18,053 nucleotides of DNA from JAHEEL01 sp964581295 (GTDB lineage Bacteria; Actinomycetota; Acidimicrobiia; Spongiisociales; UBA5794), in NCBI GenBank assembly GCA_964581295.1, contig CAZONX010000033.1, positions 1 to 18,053 of the forward strand, written 5' to 3'. The translations under genes and the position numbers were made by a program. Below, piece after piece: positions 1-7,461 of the stretch (positions are counted from its first letter, which is position 1; each line of letters opens with the position of its first letter). The notes under the pieces were generated by a model. The model worked only from the letters and a program-made list of their open reading frames with translations. It had not been told where the DNA came from and made no database searches.

Positions 1-1301
1 GTCGAACGCGAGGGCGTCGAGGAATCCACAGTATCGACCACGAGCCGCGGGGAGTCGTACATCGACTTCGGGCGTGACTTCGTGATCAAGCTCTTCCGCC
101 GCATCGAGGCGGGCGTGAACCCCGACCTCGAGCTGCGCCGGTTCCTCACAGAGCGAACGGCGTTCGACAACGTCGCGGACACCTATGGCGCGCTCGAATA
201 CCAATCGGGTGACACCTACACGCTCGGTGTCCTCCAGCAGTTGTTCGCCGAGGAGTCAACAGCGTGGAGCACCTTCAGTGGACTCGCAGGAACCTGGCTC
301 GACGCCGTGGCATCGACAGAGGCACCACCGGAACCCCCGGGTGTCGTTGCATCCGCGTCCGAGGTCTCGGACGCAGCCCTCCCCTACCCGGATCTCCTCG
401 AGCCCGCGCTCGAACTCGCTGCGCGCCTGGGATCCACAACCGCGTCACTGCACCAGGCCCTCGGATCGTTCAGCGAGGATCCGGACCTGAGCCCCGACCC
501 GTTCACCCAGCACTACCAGCAATCGCTATACCAGTCGCTGCGCGCCGGCGTGCGCCAGGAGCTACGCGCGATCCGCCGCCTTCGCGAGCGAGCCGGCGAC
601 GACGCACGCCTCGCGCTGGAAGAGCTCATCGCCGCGGAGCGAGGCTGCCTGGCGCGTCTCGGAGCGATCCGACGCGACCGCATCAAGGGGTCGCGCATTC
701 GCCTGCACGGCGACTACCGGCTCGAAGAGGTGCATATCGTCGAAGACGACTTCGTGATCGAGGATTTCTCCGGCGACCATTCCCGCCCGTTGAGTGAACG
801 CCGCCTGCGCGGTTCACCACTGCGCGACGTTGCCCAGATGATCCGGTCCTTCGACTACGTCGCACTCGCTGCCGCTCTTGATCGGTCGGCCAATGAGCGC
901 GCGTGGGCGGCCTGGTGGTCGCGCATCGTCGAACAGGCCTTCGTTACGCGCTACCTGGCCGAGATGGAGGACTCCCCACTGCTCCCCGACTCCGCCGAAG
1001 CGATCGACGCCCTCCTTGCGGCGTTCGCGATGTCCCGCTCGCTTCGAGAACTGCACTGGGAGCTCGCGACCCGGCCCGATTGGGTTCGCATTCCGCTCGC
1101 CGGCATACGCCGCATGCTCGGACAGACTCCGTCNNNNNNNNNNNNNNNNNNNNNNNNNNNNNNNNNNNNNNNNNNNNNNNNNNNNNNNNNNNNNNNNNNN
1201 NNNNNNNNNNNNNNNNNNNNNNNNNNNNNNNNNATTGGGTTCGCATTCCGCTCGCCGGCATACGCCGCATGCTCGGACAGACTCCGTCGTTCATCGACTG
1301 A
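1..1301 (+). CDS. Maltokinase (or maltokinase domain of a TreS-Mak fusion), 5' partial
   Basis: Aminoglycoside-phosphotransferase-like maltokinase, which phosphorylates maltose to maltose-1-phosphate with ATP for the GlgE glucan route. The frame is open from base 1, so the protein begins outside the window and it cannot be seen whether a trehalose synthase domain is fused in front. Visible family blocks are KLFRRIEAGVNPDLELRRFL near residue 30, HGDYRLEEV near 236-244 (catalytic Asp at 238), VIEDFSGD near 253 (metal Asp at 255), PLRDVAQMIRSFDY, and the C-terminal RPDWVRIPLAGI block. The usual forms of the two catalytic blocks are HGDYHLGQV and DFEGEP, so this copy is altered next to both Asp residues. 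A 100-N gap interrupts the 3' end; collapsing the 55-bp duplicated flank gives the ending GQTPSFID and a TGA at 1299-1301. Family assignment is firm; activity is uncertain. Confidence 0.88.
1079..1288. other. Scaffold gap flanked by a 55-bp unmerged overlap
   Basis: One hundred Ns (1134-1233) lie between two identical 55-bp copies, 1079-1133 and 1234-1288. The copies are inside the maltokinase 3' end. Deleting one copy plus the Ns (155 bp) joins the reading frame to a natural stop, whereas leaving them in shifts the frame by two bases and produces a false C-terminus running to about 1602. The best explanation is an assembler overlap of k=55 left unmerged, not missing sequence. Confidence 0.85.
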
Positions 1302-1626
1302 GAACGCCCACCGCCACGAGTCGATCATCTCCGGCTCCGGCCTCAGCCCCGACGTGGTACCCGTTGGATTGATCCCCGGCCGACGGATCATGGATACCCG
1401 AGGCGGTGCCGGCCACGCCTACGTTGCCGCAAGAGCTTGCGAGACCAGTGCCGACCGCGCAGCCCTCGTTCGGTTGGGGCTGGCCCCGCCGGCGCCCGTG
1501 AGCTGTCCTACCGCCGCTCAACGCCGTCGAATGGAGGCGCCCGCACTCCCGGTCGCGGTTCGCGGCACAGTGTGCGACTTCGCGAGCTGGACCTCCGTCT
1601 AACATGTCGCGACGCGCCAAGGGACG
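1302..1626. other. Intergenic region, 325 bp, no gene recognised
   Basis: Between the maltokinase stop and the HAD-OtsB start. Open frames cross it on both strands but their translations are arginine/proline/alanine-rich, resemble no family, and one exists only because of the false frame behind the N gap. The only structure noticed is the GC palindrome GGGGCTGGCCCC at about 1476-1487, whose 2-nt centre is too tight for a good hairpin, and a possible -10 box close to the next gene. Confidence 0.5.
1600..1605 (+). promoter_or_regulatory. Possible -10 box upstream of the HAD-OtsB gene
   Basis: TAACAT matches TATAAT at four of six positions and would start a transcript near 1612, giving a roughly 15-nt leader that contains the AAGGGA ribosome site at 1619-1624. 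No convincing -35 box stands 16-18 bp upstream, so this is weak. Confidence 0.25.
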
Positions 1627-3198
1627 GTGGGTTTGCCCAAAGAGCACGAAATCGACGCTGCGGAGATCGATGCAGTTGTCTTTGATCTCGACGGAGTCAT
1701 CACACGGACCGAATCAGTGCACCACGCCTCCTGGGAGCAACTCTTCAACGAGTATCTGGAAGGCCGTTCGGCGGCACTCGACGAGCCTTTCGAACCGTTT
1801 CAGCCGACCGATTACCTCGAGTTTGTTGACGGAAGACCTCGCTATGACGGTGTTGACGGCTTTCTGAAGTCCCGCAACATCCACCTGCCCTGGGGCTCTG
1901 CTGAGGATCTCCCTGAAACGGAGACCGTCTGCGGGCTTGGAAACCGCAAGAACGGCTACTTCCTCGATCGTCTCACTACCGACGGCGCCGAGGCATACGA
2001 CACGAGCGTCGCATTCGTCAGGGAGCTTCAACGACAGGGCATCGAGACAGCGCTCATCTCGTCAAGTCGCAATGTCACCGAAGTTCTCAGCGCGGCCGGT
2101 CTCCTCGACCTCTTCGCCGTGCGCATCGACGGCATCGTGGCGGGCGAACTCGGCATACCGGGCAAACCCGACCCCGCCGTGTTCCTTGAGGCCGCCTCGC
2201 GAGTCGGTGCCGATCCCGCCAATTCCGCAATCGTCGAAGACGCCCAGTCGGGCGTCGAAGCCGGCAAGGCTGGTGGGTTTCGCATCGTCATCGGCGTCGA
2301 TCGCGGAGATCAGGCTGAGGAACTGAGCGCTGGGGGCGCCACCCTCGTGGTATCGGATCTCGGCGAACTCAGCGTGAAGCCTGTACCGCCGGTTCAGCGT
2401 GCGGAATTGCCATCCGCGGCTGACCACTTCGACGAGATCGAAGCCGTGCTCGGCACATCGGACCCGGCGGTGTTCCTCGACTATGACGGCGTGCTCACCC
2501 CGATCGTGGAACACCCGGATCTCGCCGTACTGTCCGATGAGACGCGTCAGGTGCTGACCGATCTCGCGTCGGTAGTGACGGTCGCCGTGGTGAGCGGTCG
2601 CGACGTCGCTGACGTTCGCGGCAAGGTGCAGGTGCCGGGCATCTACTACGCGGGAAGCCATGGTTTTGACATCATCTCGCCGTCCGGGGAGCCGGTGGTC
2701 GACGAACGTCTCGATCGGTTCTCGACCTATCTCGCTCCCCTCGACACGGCAACCGAGCAGCTCGAGGATCGCCTTCGAGATGTCCCCGGCGCCCAGGTCG
2801 AGCGCAAACGGTTCGCCATCGCGGTGCACTATCGACGCGTCGCCGACACCGACTATCCGCTGGTTGACGAGGCCGTTCGCGCAACGTCGCCCGCCGTCCC
2901 ATCGCTTCGAGTGGCGACCGGAAAGAAGATCTTCGAGTTCCGGCCAGACTTCGACTGGGACAAGGGACGAGCGATGCGCTGGTTGATCGGCGAACTCGGG
3001 CTCGACCGCATGGCGGTAACACCCATATACCTCGGCGACGACACCACCGACGAGGATGCCTTCCGAGTGATCCGCAAACGAGGGATTGGGATCGTCGTAG
3101 GACGCGAAGGTGAGCCTTCTCTTGCGCGCTTCGCACTGGAAGACACCGACGAAGTGACCTCGTTCCTCGCAAGAATCACCGAGGCACACAAGCGGTGA
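1627..3198 (+). CDS. otsB: HAD (beta-phosphoglucomutase-like) + trehalose-6-phosphate phosphatase (OtsB) fusion
   Basis: Two-domain cytosolic enzyme. The N-terminal HAD domain (about residues 15-235) has nucleophile motif DLDGV (D20, D22), the SSSRN motif, GKPDP (K180) and VEDAQSG (E204, D205), and resembles beta-phosphoglucomutase, which turns beta-glucose-1-phosphate into glucose-6-phosphate. The second domain (about 270-520) is an OtsB phosphatase with FLDYDGVLTPI (D285, D287), the SGR block and LGDDTTDEDAF (469-478), releasing trehalose from trehalose-6-phosphate. Order and size match the first two thirds of mycobacterial OtsB1 (Rv2006, three domains, 1327 aa); here the third (GH65) domain is the next gene. 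The GTG at 1627 lies only 2 nt from AAGGGA; a TTG at 1633, two codons in, has better spacing (8 nt) and is the alternative start. Phosphatase role confident; HAD substrate inferred from the GH65 neighbour. Confidence 0.9.
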   Translation: MGLPKEHEIDAAEIDAVVFDLDGVITRTESVHHASWEQLFNEYLEGRSAALDEPFEPFQPTDYLEFVDGRPRYDGVDGFLKSRNIHLPWGSAEDLPETETVCGLGNRKNGYFLDRLTTDGAEAYDTSVAFVRELQRQGIETALISSSRNVTEVLSAAGLLDLFAVRIDGIVAGELGIPGKPDPAVFLEAASRVGADPANSAIVEDAQSGVEAGKAGGFRIVIGVDRGDQAEELSAGGATLVVSDLGELSVKPVPPVQRAELPSAADHFDEIEAVLGTSDPAVFLDYDGVLTPIVEHPDLAVLSDETRQVLTDLASVVTVAVVSGRDVADVRGKVQVPGIYYAGSHGFDIISPSGEPVVDERLDRFSTYLAPLDTATEQLEDRLRDVPGAQVERKRFAIAVHYRRVADTDYPLVDEAVRATSPAVPSLRVATGKKIFEFRPDFDWDKGRAMRWLIGELGLDRMAVTPIYLGDDTTDEDAFRVIRKRGIGIVVGREGEPSLARFALEDTDEVTSFLARITEAHKR

Positions 3199-5585
3199 GC
3201 CGCTGGACGCTGACTTACGAAGGGTTCGATCCCGCGGAAGAACCGCTTCGCGAGGCGTTGTGCACACTCGGCAACGGATATTTCGCAACGCGTGGCGCCG
3301 CACCCGAGGCCGCGGCTGGCGACGTGCACTACCCCGGCACCTACGTGGCGGGGCTCTACAATCGGCTCGTCACCGACGTTGCGGGTCGGGACATCACCAA
3401 CGAAGACCTAGTCAACGTTCCCAACTGGCTGCACCTCCGATTTCGCATTGGTGAAGGTACGTGGTTCACGCTCGAGGACGCCGAGGTTGACGACTACCGG
3501 CAAGAGCTCGATCTCCGCCAGGGCGTTCTCACTCGCATGTTCGTGTTCACCGATGCAGACGGTCGTCGCACCAGGGTCGCCCAACGCCGGTTCACCCACA
3601 TGGGCAACCCGCACGCAGCAGGTCTTCAGACAACATTCCTGCCCGAGAATTGGTCGGGGTCCATGCATGTCGAATCGGGAATCGACGGTCGCGTCATCAA
3701 CTCCGGAGTTGCCCGGTATCGAAAGCTCAATAGCCGGCACCTCGAACCAGGCGCAGCGGGGTTCCCGAACGACGATTGCATGTATCTCGAGGCGGAGACC
3801 ACACAATCGCGTGTGCTCGTGGCGATCGCGGCCCGCACCGTGGTGCGGTTCGACGGACAACGGATACCAACCCACCTCACCCAGATCCAAGAACCCGGAT
3901 TCGTGGCACAGGCGTTCGATTTCGATGTGACGGAGGGCGTTCCCGCCACGGTCGACAAGGTCATCACCCTCTTCACGTCGCGCGACCACGGCATCTCCGA
4001 AGCCAGTCTTGAGGCCCGAACATGGGTCGATCGCCTCGGCTCCTTCGATGAGCTTCTCGAGTCGCACATCCTGGCGTGGGACCTGCTCTGGAGACGTTTC
4101 TCCCTAACAACAGGAGCTGATGACTACGAGGCGATGGTGCTGAACCTCCATTCGTTCCATCTGCTGCAGACCGTCTCCAAACACACGATCGATCTGGACG
4201 TCGGGGTTCCCGCGCGGGGATGGCACGGTGAGGCTTATCGCGGTCACATCTTCTGGGACGAGCTCTTCATCTTCCCCTACCTCAACCTGCACCTTCCCGA
4301 CCTGACGAGAGCCCTCCTGCTCTACCGCTTCCGCCGGCTCCCCGAAGCTCGCTTGGCCGCAAAGATGGAAGGTCTCGACGGAGCCCTGTATCCGTGGCAA
4401 AGCGGGAGTAGCGGGAGGGAGGAAAGCCAGGTCGTCCACCTCAATCCGGAATCCGGTCGCTGGCTTCCGGACAACAGCCACCTGCAACGACACATCAACA
4501 TTGCCGTTGCGTACAACACGTGGCAGTACTACCAGACGACGGCCGACGTCAGCTTCCTCGCCCATGGCGGCGCAGAGATGATGGTTGAGATTTCCAGGCT
4601 CATGACCAGCTTGGCGACCTACAATCGTGCGACCGATCGCTACGAGATCCTCGGAGTCATGGGTCCCGACGAGTATCACGACGCCTACCCCGACGCCGAA
4701 GAACCCGGCCTCGACAACAACGCCTACACGAACGTCATGGCGGCTTGGATTCTATGCCGCACGACCGAGGCTCTCGACCTCATTCCGGCCTTCCGTCGCG
4801 ACGAGCTCTTCGAGAAGCTCCACATCCAGCGGGAGGAACTCGCCCGGTGGGATGAGATCAGCCGGAAGCTGAAGGTCGCCTTCCACGACGATGGGATCAT
4901 CAGCCAATTCGAGGGTTACGGAGACCTTGAGGAGTTCGATTGGGCCGGCTACGCCGAGCGGTACGGAGACATCCACCGACTAGATCGTATTCTCGAAGCG
5001 GAGGGGGATTCCACGAACCGGTACAAGTTGTCGAAGCAAGCCGACGTGCTGATGCTGTTCTACCTGCTTTCGACCGACGAGCTGACATCGGTCTTCGAAC
5101 GGCTGGGCTATGAAATCGACAGCGACAGCATCCAACGCAACATCGACTACTACGACCATCGCACGTCGCACGGGTCGACCCTGAGCCGGATTGTGAACGC
5201 GTGGGTGTTAGCTCGGTCGGACCGCAAGCGGTCCTGGGAGTTCTTCAAGGGAGCACTCTTGAGCGACATCACCGACATCCAGGGAGGCACCACTCCCGAA
5301 GGCATCCATCTCGGAGCCATGGCTGGAACCGTTGACCTGGTTCAGCGCGGCTTCACCGGGATCGAGACTCGGGAGGACACGCTCTGGCTCGACCCCGCTA
5401 TCCCCGACGAGCTCGGCGAACTCCGATTCGAGATCTTCTACCGCGGGCACCTGCTCGACTTCCGCATCACGCCGGATCAGCTCACCGTAACCACGCGGCC
5501 GGGTGAAGCCGAGCCTATCCGCCTGGGCATTGGCAATCGAGTGATCGAGGTGCCTGCCGCGACCACAGAGACGGTTCCGCTCTAG
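3195..5585 (+). CDS. Glycoside hydrolase family 65 protein, probable trehalose/maltose-type phosphorylase
   Basis: Family 65 enzyme of 796 aa, the usual length, expected to cleave an alpha-linked glucose disaccharide with phosphate to give beta-glucose-1-phosphate and glucose. The N-terminal beta-sandwich has the family's GNGYFATRG and YPGTYVAGLYNRL blocks. The (alpha/alpha)6 barrel carries GPDEYHDAY with the general-acid Glu at residue 493, and the phosphate-binding HGSTLS block at 659-664. The last ~80 residues are the short beta C-domain. Its GTG start overlaps the preceding stop as GTGA, so the two are probably translationally coupled. Together they give 523 + 796 = 1319 residues, close to the single-chain mycobacterial OtsB1. 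Trehalose as substrate is inferred from the neighbours; maltose or kojibiose cannot be excluded. The HAD domain just upstream fits removal of the beta-glucose-1-phosphate product. Confidence 0.92.
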   Translation: MSRWTLTYEGFDPAEEPLREALCTLGNGYFATRGAAPEAAAGDVHYPGTYVAGLYNRLVTDVAGRDITNEDLVNVPNWLHLRFRIGEGTWFTLEDAEVDDYRQELDLRQGVLTRMFVFTDADGRRTRVAQRRFTHMGNPHAAGLQTTFLPENWSGSMHVESGIDGRVINSGVARYRKLNSRHLEPGAAGFPNDDCMYLEAETTQSRVLVAIAARTVVRFDGQRIPTHLTQIQEPGFVAQAFDFDVTEGVPATVDKVITLFTSRDHGISEASLEARTWVDRLGSFDELLESHILAWDLLWRRFSLTTGADDYEAMVLNLHSFHLLQTVSKHTIDLDVGVPARGWHGEAYRGHIFWDELFIFPYLNLHLPDLTRALLLYRFRRLPEARLAAKMEGLDGALYPWQSGSSGREESQVVHLNPESGRWLPDNSHLQRHINIAVAYNTWQYYQTTADVSFLAHGGAEMMVEISRLMTSLATYNRATDRYEILGVMGPDEYHDAYPDAEEPGLDNNAYTNVMAAWILCRTTEALDLIPAFRRDELFEKLHIQREELARWDEISRKLKVAFHDDGIISQFEGYGDLEEFDWAGYAERYGDIHRLDRILEAEGDSTNRYKLSKQADVLMLFYLLSTDELTSVFERLGYEIDSDSIQRNIDYYDHRTSHGSTLSRIVNAWVLARSDRKRSWEFFKGALLSDITDIQGGTTPEGIHLGAMAGTVDLVQRGFTGIETREDTLWLDPAIPDELGELRFEIFYRGHLLDFRITPDQLTVTTRPGEAEPIRLGIGNRVIEVPAATTETVPL

Positions 5586-5611
5586 GCGTGGCCGGTTTGA
5601 CATGCCGTCGA

Positions 5612-5632
5612 TGCCGGCGCTCTCTGCCGGCA
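5612..5632. terminator. Hairpin between convergent GH65 and otsA genes
   Basis: TGCCGGC (5612-5618) and GCCGGCA (5626-5632) form a perfect 7-bp stem with a 7-nt loop, 26 bp past the GH65 stop. No T-tract follows on either strand, so intrinsic termination is uncertain, but the site between two convergent genes suits a two-way terminator. Confidence 0.45.
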
Positions 5633-5770
5633 GGTCCGCGAACTCTTGCGCCGTCGTTGTCCGGCGGGAGGCAGAGCAGGGTCGCTGGCAACATCTCGTC
5701 GGCGTCGGCGTCGACCAGAATCACGCCCGTCCCACCGCCGGGTGCACGACCGCCTCGAGCGCTGATCCGA

Positions 5771-7177
5771 TCACCGAACCTCCAGCGTCGCGAGACAGTC
5801 GTGTGCCCATTGAAAGACGTCCGACTTGCGCACGACGCTGCGGAGACGACGCATCCGCCGTCGCTGTTCTTGTTCCGGCATCGTCGCGGCGTACTTGAGC
5901 GTCTCGGCCACCGCGTCGACGTCGTAGGGATTGACGATCAGCGCCGCCCGCAGTTGTTCGGCGGCGCCGGCGAACTCGCTGAGCACCAGCACGCCGTCGT
6001 TCTCGAAGCGGGAGGCGACGTACTCCTTCGCCACGAGGTTCATTCCATCACGCAGTGGTGTCACCAGCATCACGTCGGAAGCGACGTAGTAGGCGATGAG
6101 CTCCTCGAACGGAAGCGTCCGATAGAGGTACGAGACGGGCGCCCACCCGGGTTCTCCGTACTCGCCGTTGATACGGCCGACAATCTGCTCGATGTCGATG
6201 CGCAACTGTTGATAGGCGGGGACCTGTTCGCGGCTTGGCACCGCGACCTGCACGAAGGCATAAGTGTGGCGCTCGCGAGGGGCGTTTTCCAGCAGCGCCC
6301 CGAACGCTTTCAGGCGAAGGTCGATCCCTTTCGTGTAGTCCAGACGGTCCAATCCGAGGATGACGGTCTCCGGATCACCGAGCTCTGATCGGATCTCGGC
6401 AGCGCGCTGGCGTACCGCAGGCGACTGCGCGATCTGTTCGAATTCCGCTGTGTCGATGGCGATCGGAGCGGGCTGGAGGTGAACCGGCCGGCCGCGCCAC
6501 ATGAGATCTCGCCGACCGATGGCTTCGGCTCCGGCGATACGACGCGCCGCCCGTGCGAAGTTGGCGGCACTCTGACGAGTCTGAAACGCGATCACGTCGG
6601 CACCGAGGAGCCCTTCGATGATCTGGCGCCGCCACGGCAGCCTCGAGAACACCTCGATCGGAGGGAACGGGATATGGAGATAGAACCCGATTGTCGCATC
6701 CGGCACCATCGCCCGGAGCATCTCGGGCACGAGTTGGAGCTGGTAATCCTGAACCCAGGCAATATCACCGGGGCCGACGACCTCGGCCGTCGCCTCGGCA
6801 TACCGACGGTTCACTGCGATATAGGGCCGCCAGGTGTGGCGATGGTATTCGGGGGCCACGATCGCGTCGTGGTAGAGCGGCCACAGCGTTCCGTTGCAGA
6901 ACCCGTAGTAGAAGCTGTCGACCTCTTCCTCGCTGAGCGGGACGGGACGCTGATCGATTCCGTCGTATTCAAACGGCGGAGGATCGAAATCGGGAATCCC
7001 CGGCCAACCGACCCAAGCGCCATCCGCGTTCTGCAGCACCGGCCGCAGCGCACGCACGAGTCCGCCGGGGCTGATCGACCACTCTTCACCATCCCAGGAC
7101 ACGGGAAGACGGTTGGCTACGACGATGATGCGCTGAACGGCGGCCTCTCCTCTGTCCCGACCGAGCCTACTCGCCAC
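5771..7177 (-). CDS. otsA: Trehalose-6-phosphate synthase
   Basis: GT20 enzyme of 468 aa that joins UDP- (or ADP/GDP-) glucose to glucose-6-phosphate to make trehalose-6-phosphate, the substrate of the OtsB domain encoded on the other strand. Seen are the N-terminal IIVVANRLPVSW and SPGGLVRAL blocks, WVQDYQLQLVPEMLR, the sugar-nucleotide-site block LGLDRLDYTKGI, and TPLRDGMNLVAKEYVA near the C-terminus. The GTG start at 7177 is preceded by a strong purine-rich ribosome site (GGGGGGAGGAA) at normal spacing. No better ATG exists before the first conserved block. It converges with the maltokinase-HAD/OtsB-GH65 group, so synthesis and turnover genes are adjacent but separately transcribed. Product assignment is secure. 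Confidence 0.96.
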   Translation of the reverse strand: MASRLGRDRGEAAVQRIIVVANRLPVSWDGEEWSISPGGLVRALRPVLQNADGAWVGWPGIPDFDPPPFEYDGIDQRPVPLSEEEVDSFYYGFCNGTLWPLYHDAIVAPEYHRHTWRPYIAVNRRYAEATAEVVGPGDIAWVQDYQLQLVPEMLRAMVPDATIGFYLHIPFPPIEVFSRLPWRRQIIEGLLGADVIAFQTRQSAANFARAARRIAGAEAIGRRDLMWRGRPVHLQPAPIAIDTAEFEQIAQSPAVRQRAAEIRSELGDPETVILGLDRLDYTKGIDLRLKAFGALLENAPRERHTYAFVQVAVPSREQVPAYQQLRIDIEQIVGRINGEYGEPGWAPVSYLYRTLPFEELIAYYVASDVMLVTPLRDGMNLVAKEYVASRFENDGVLVLSEFAGAAEQLRAALIVNPYDVDAVAETLKYAATMPEQEQRRRMRRLRSVVRKSDVFQWAHDCLATLEVR

Positions 7178-7263
7178 ACCGTTCCTCCCCCCTTTCGCGT
7201 ACCCAGGGTTCGCGACACCCTATTTGACGTCCCCAGCCCACAGAACCACCGCACACCGGACGC

Positions 7264-7302
7264 GACGAAGCCGCGACCGTCGCCAAACGTCGCGGCTTCG
7301 TC
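7264..7302. repeat. Perfect 14-bp inverted repeat upstream of otsA
   Basis: GACGAAGCCGCGAC (7264-7277) and its exact reverse complement (7289-7302) are separated by 11 nt. It lies in the 284-bp space between the otsA start and the 3' end of the decayed SGNH gene, both on the minus strand. It could be the old terminator of the SGNH gene, although no T-tract follows, or a regulatory structure about 90 bp upstream of otsA. Nothing else definite was seen in 7178-7461. Confidence 0.7.
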
Positions 7303-7461
7303 CAAGTCCGCCGTGGGATAGGAGGCACTCCTTCCCACAGGGGTACTCGGTCGACCTTACGCGCGCAGGTTCAGCGGCGGGCGGGTTTCTTCGGATCGTT
7401 CGGAATCGCCACGCTTGGGTCAATGAAGCCAGGTATTCGTTGGCTGGGTCGAATCCGTTGG

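Noticed and set aside
1302..1602. Continuation of the maltokinase frame past the N gap to about 1602
   Set aside because: It exists only because the gap artefact shifts the frame by two bases; the collapsed frame stops at 1301.
2062..3303. Long minus-strand open frame of 413 codons opposite HAD-OtsB
   Set aside because: Its translation matches no family and it is the antisense shadow of a clearly conserved gene in high-GC DNA.
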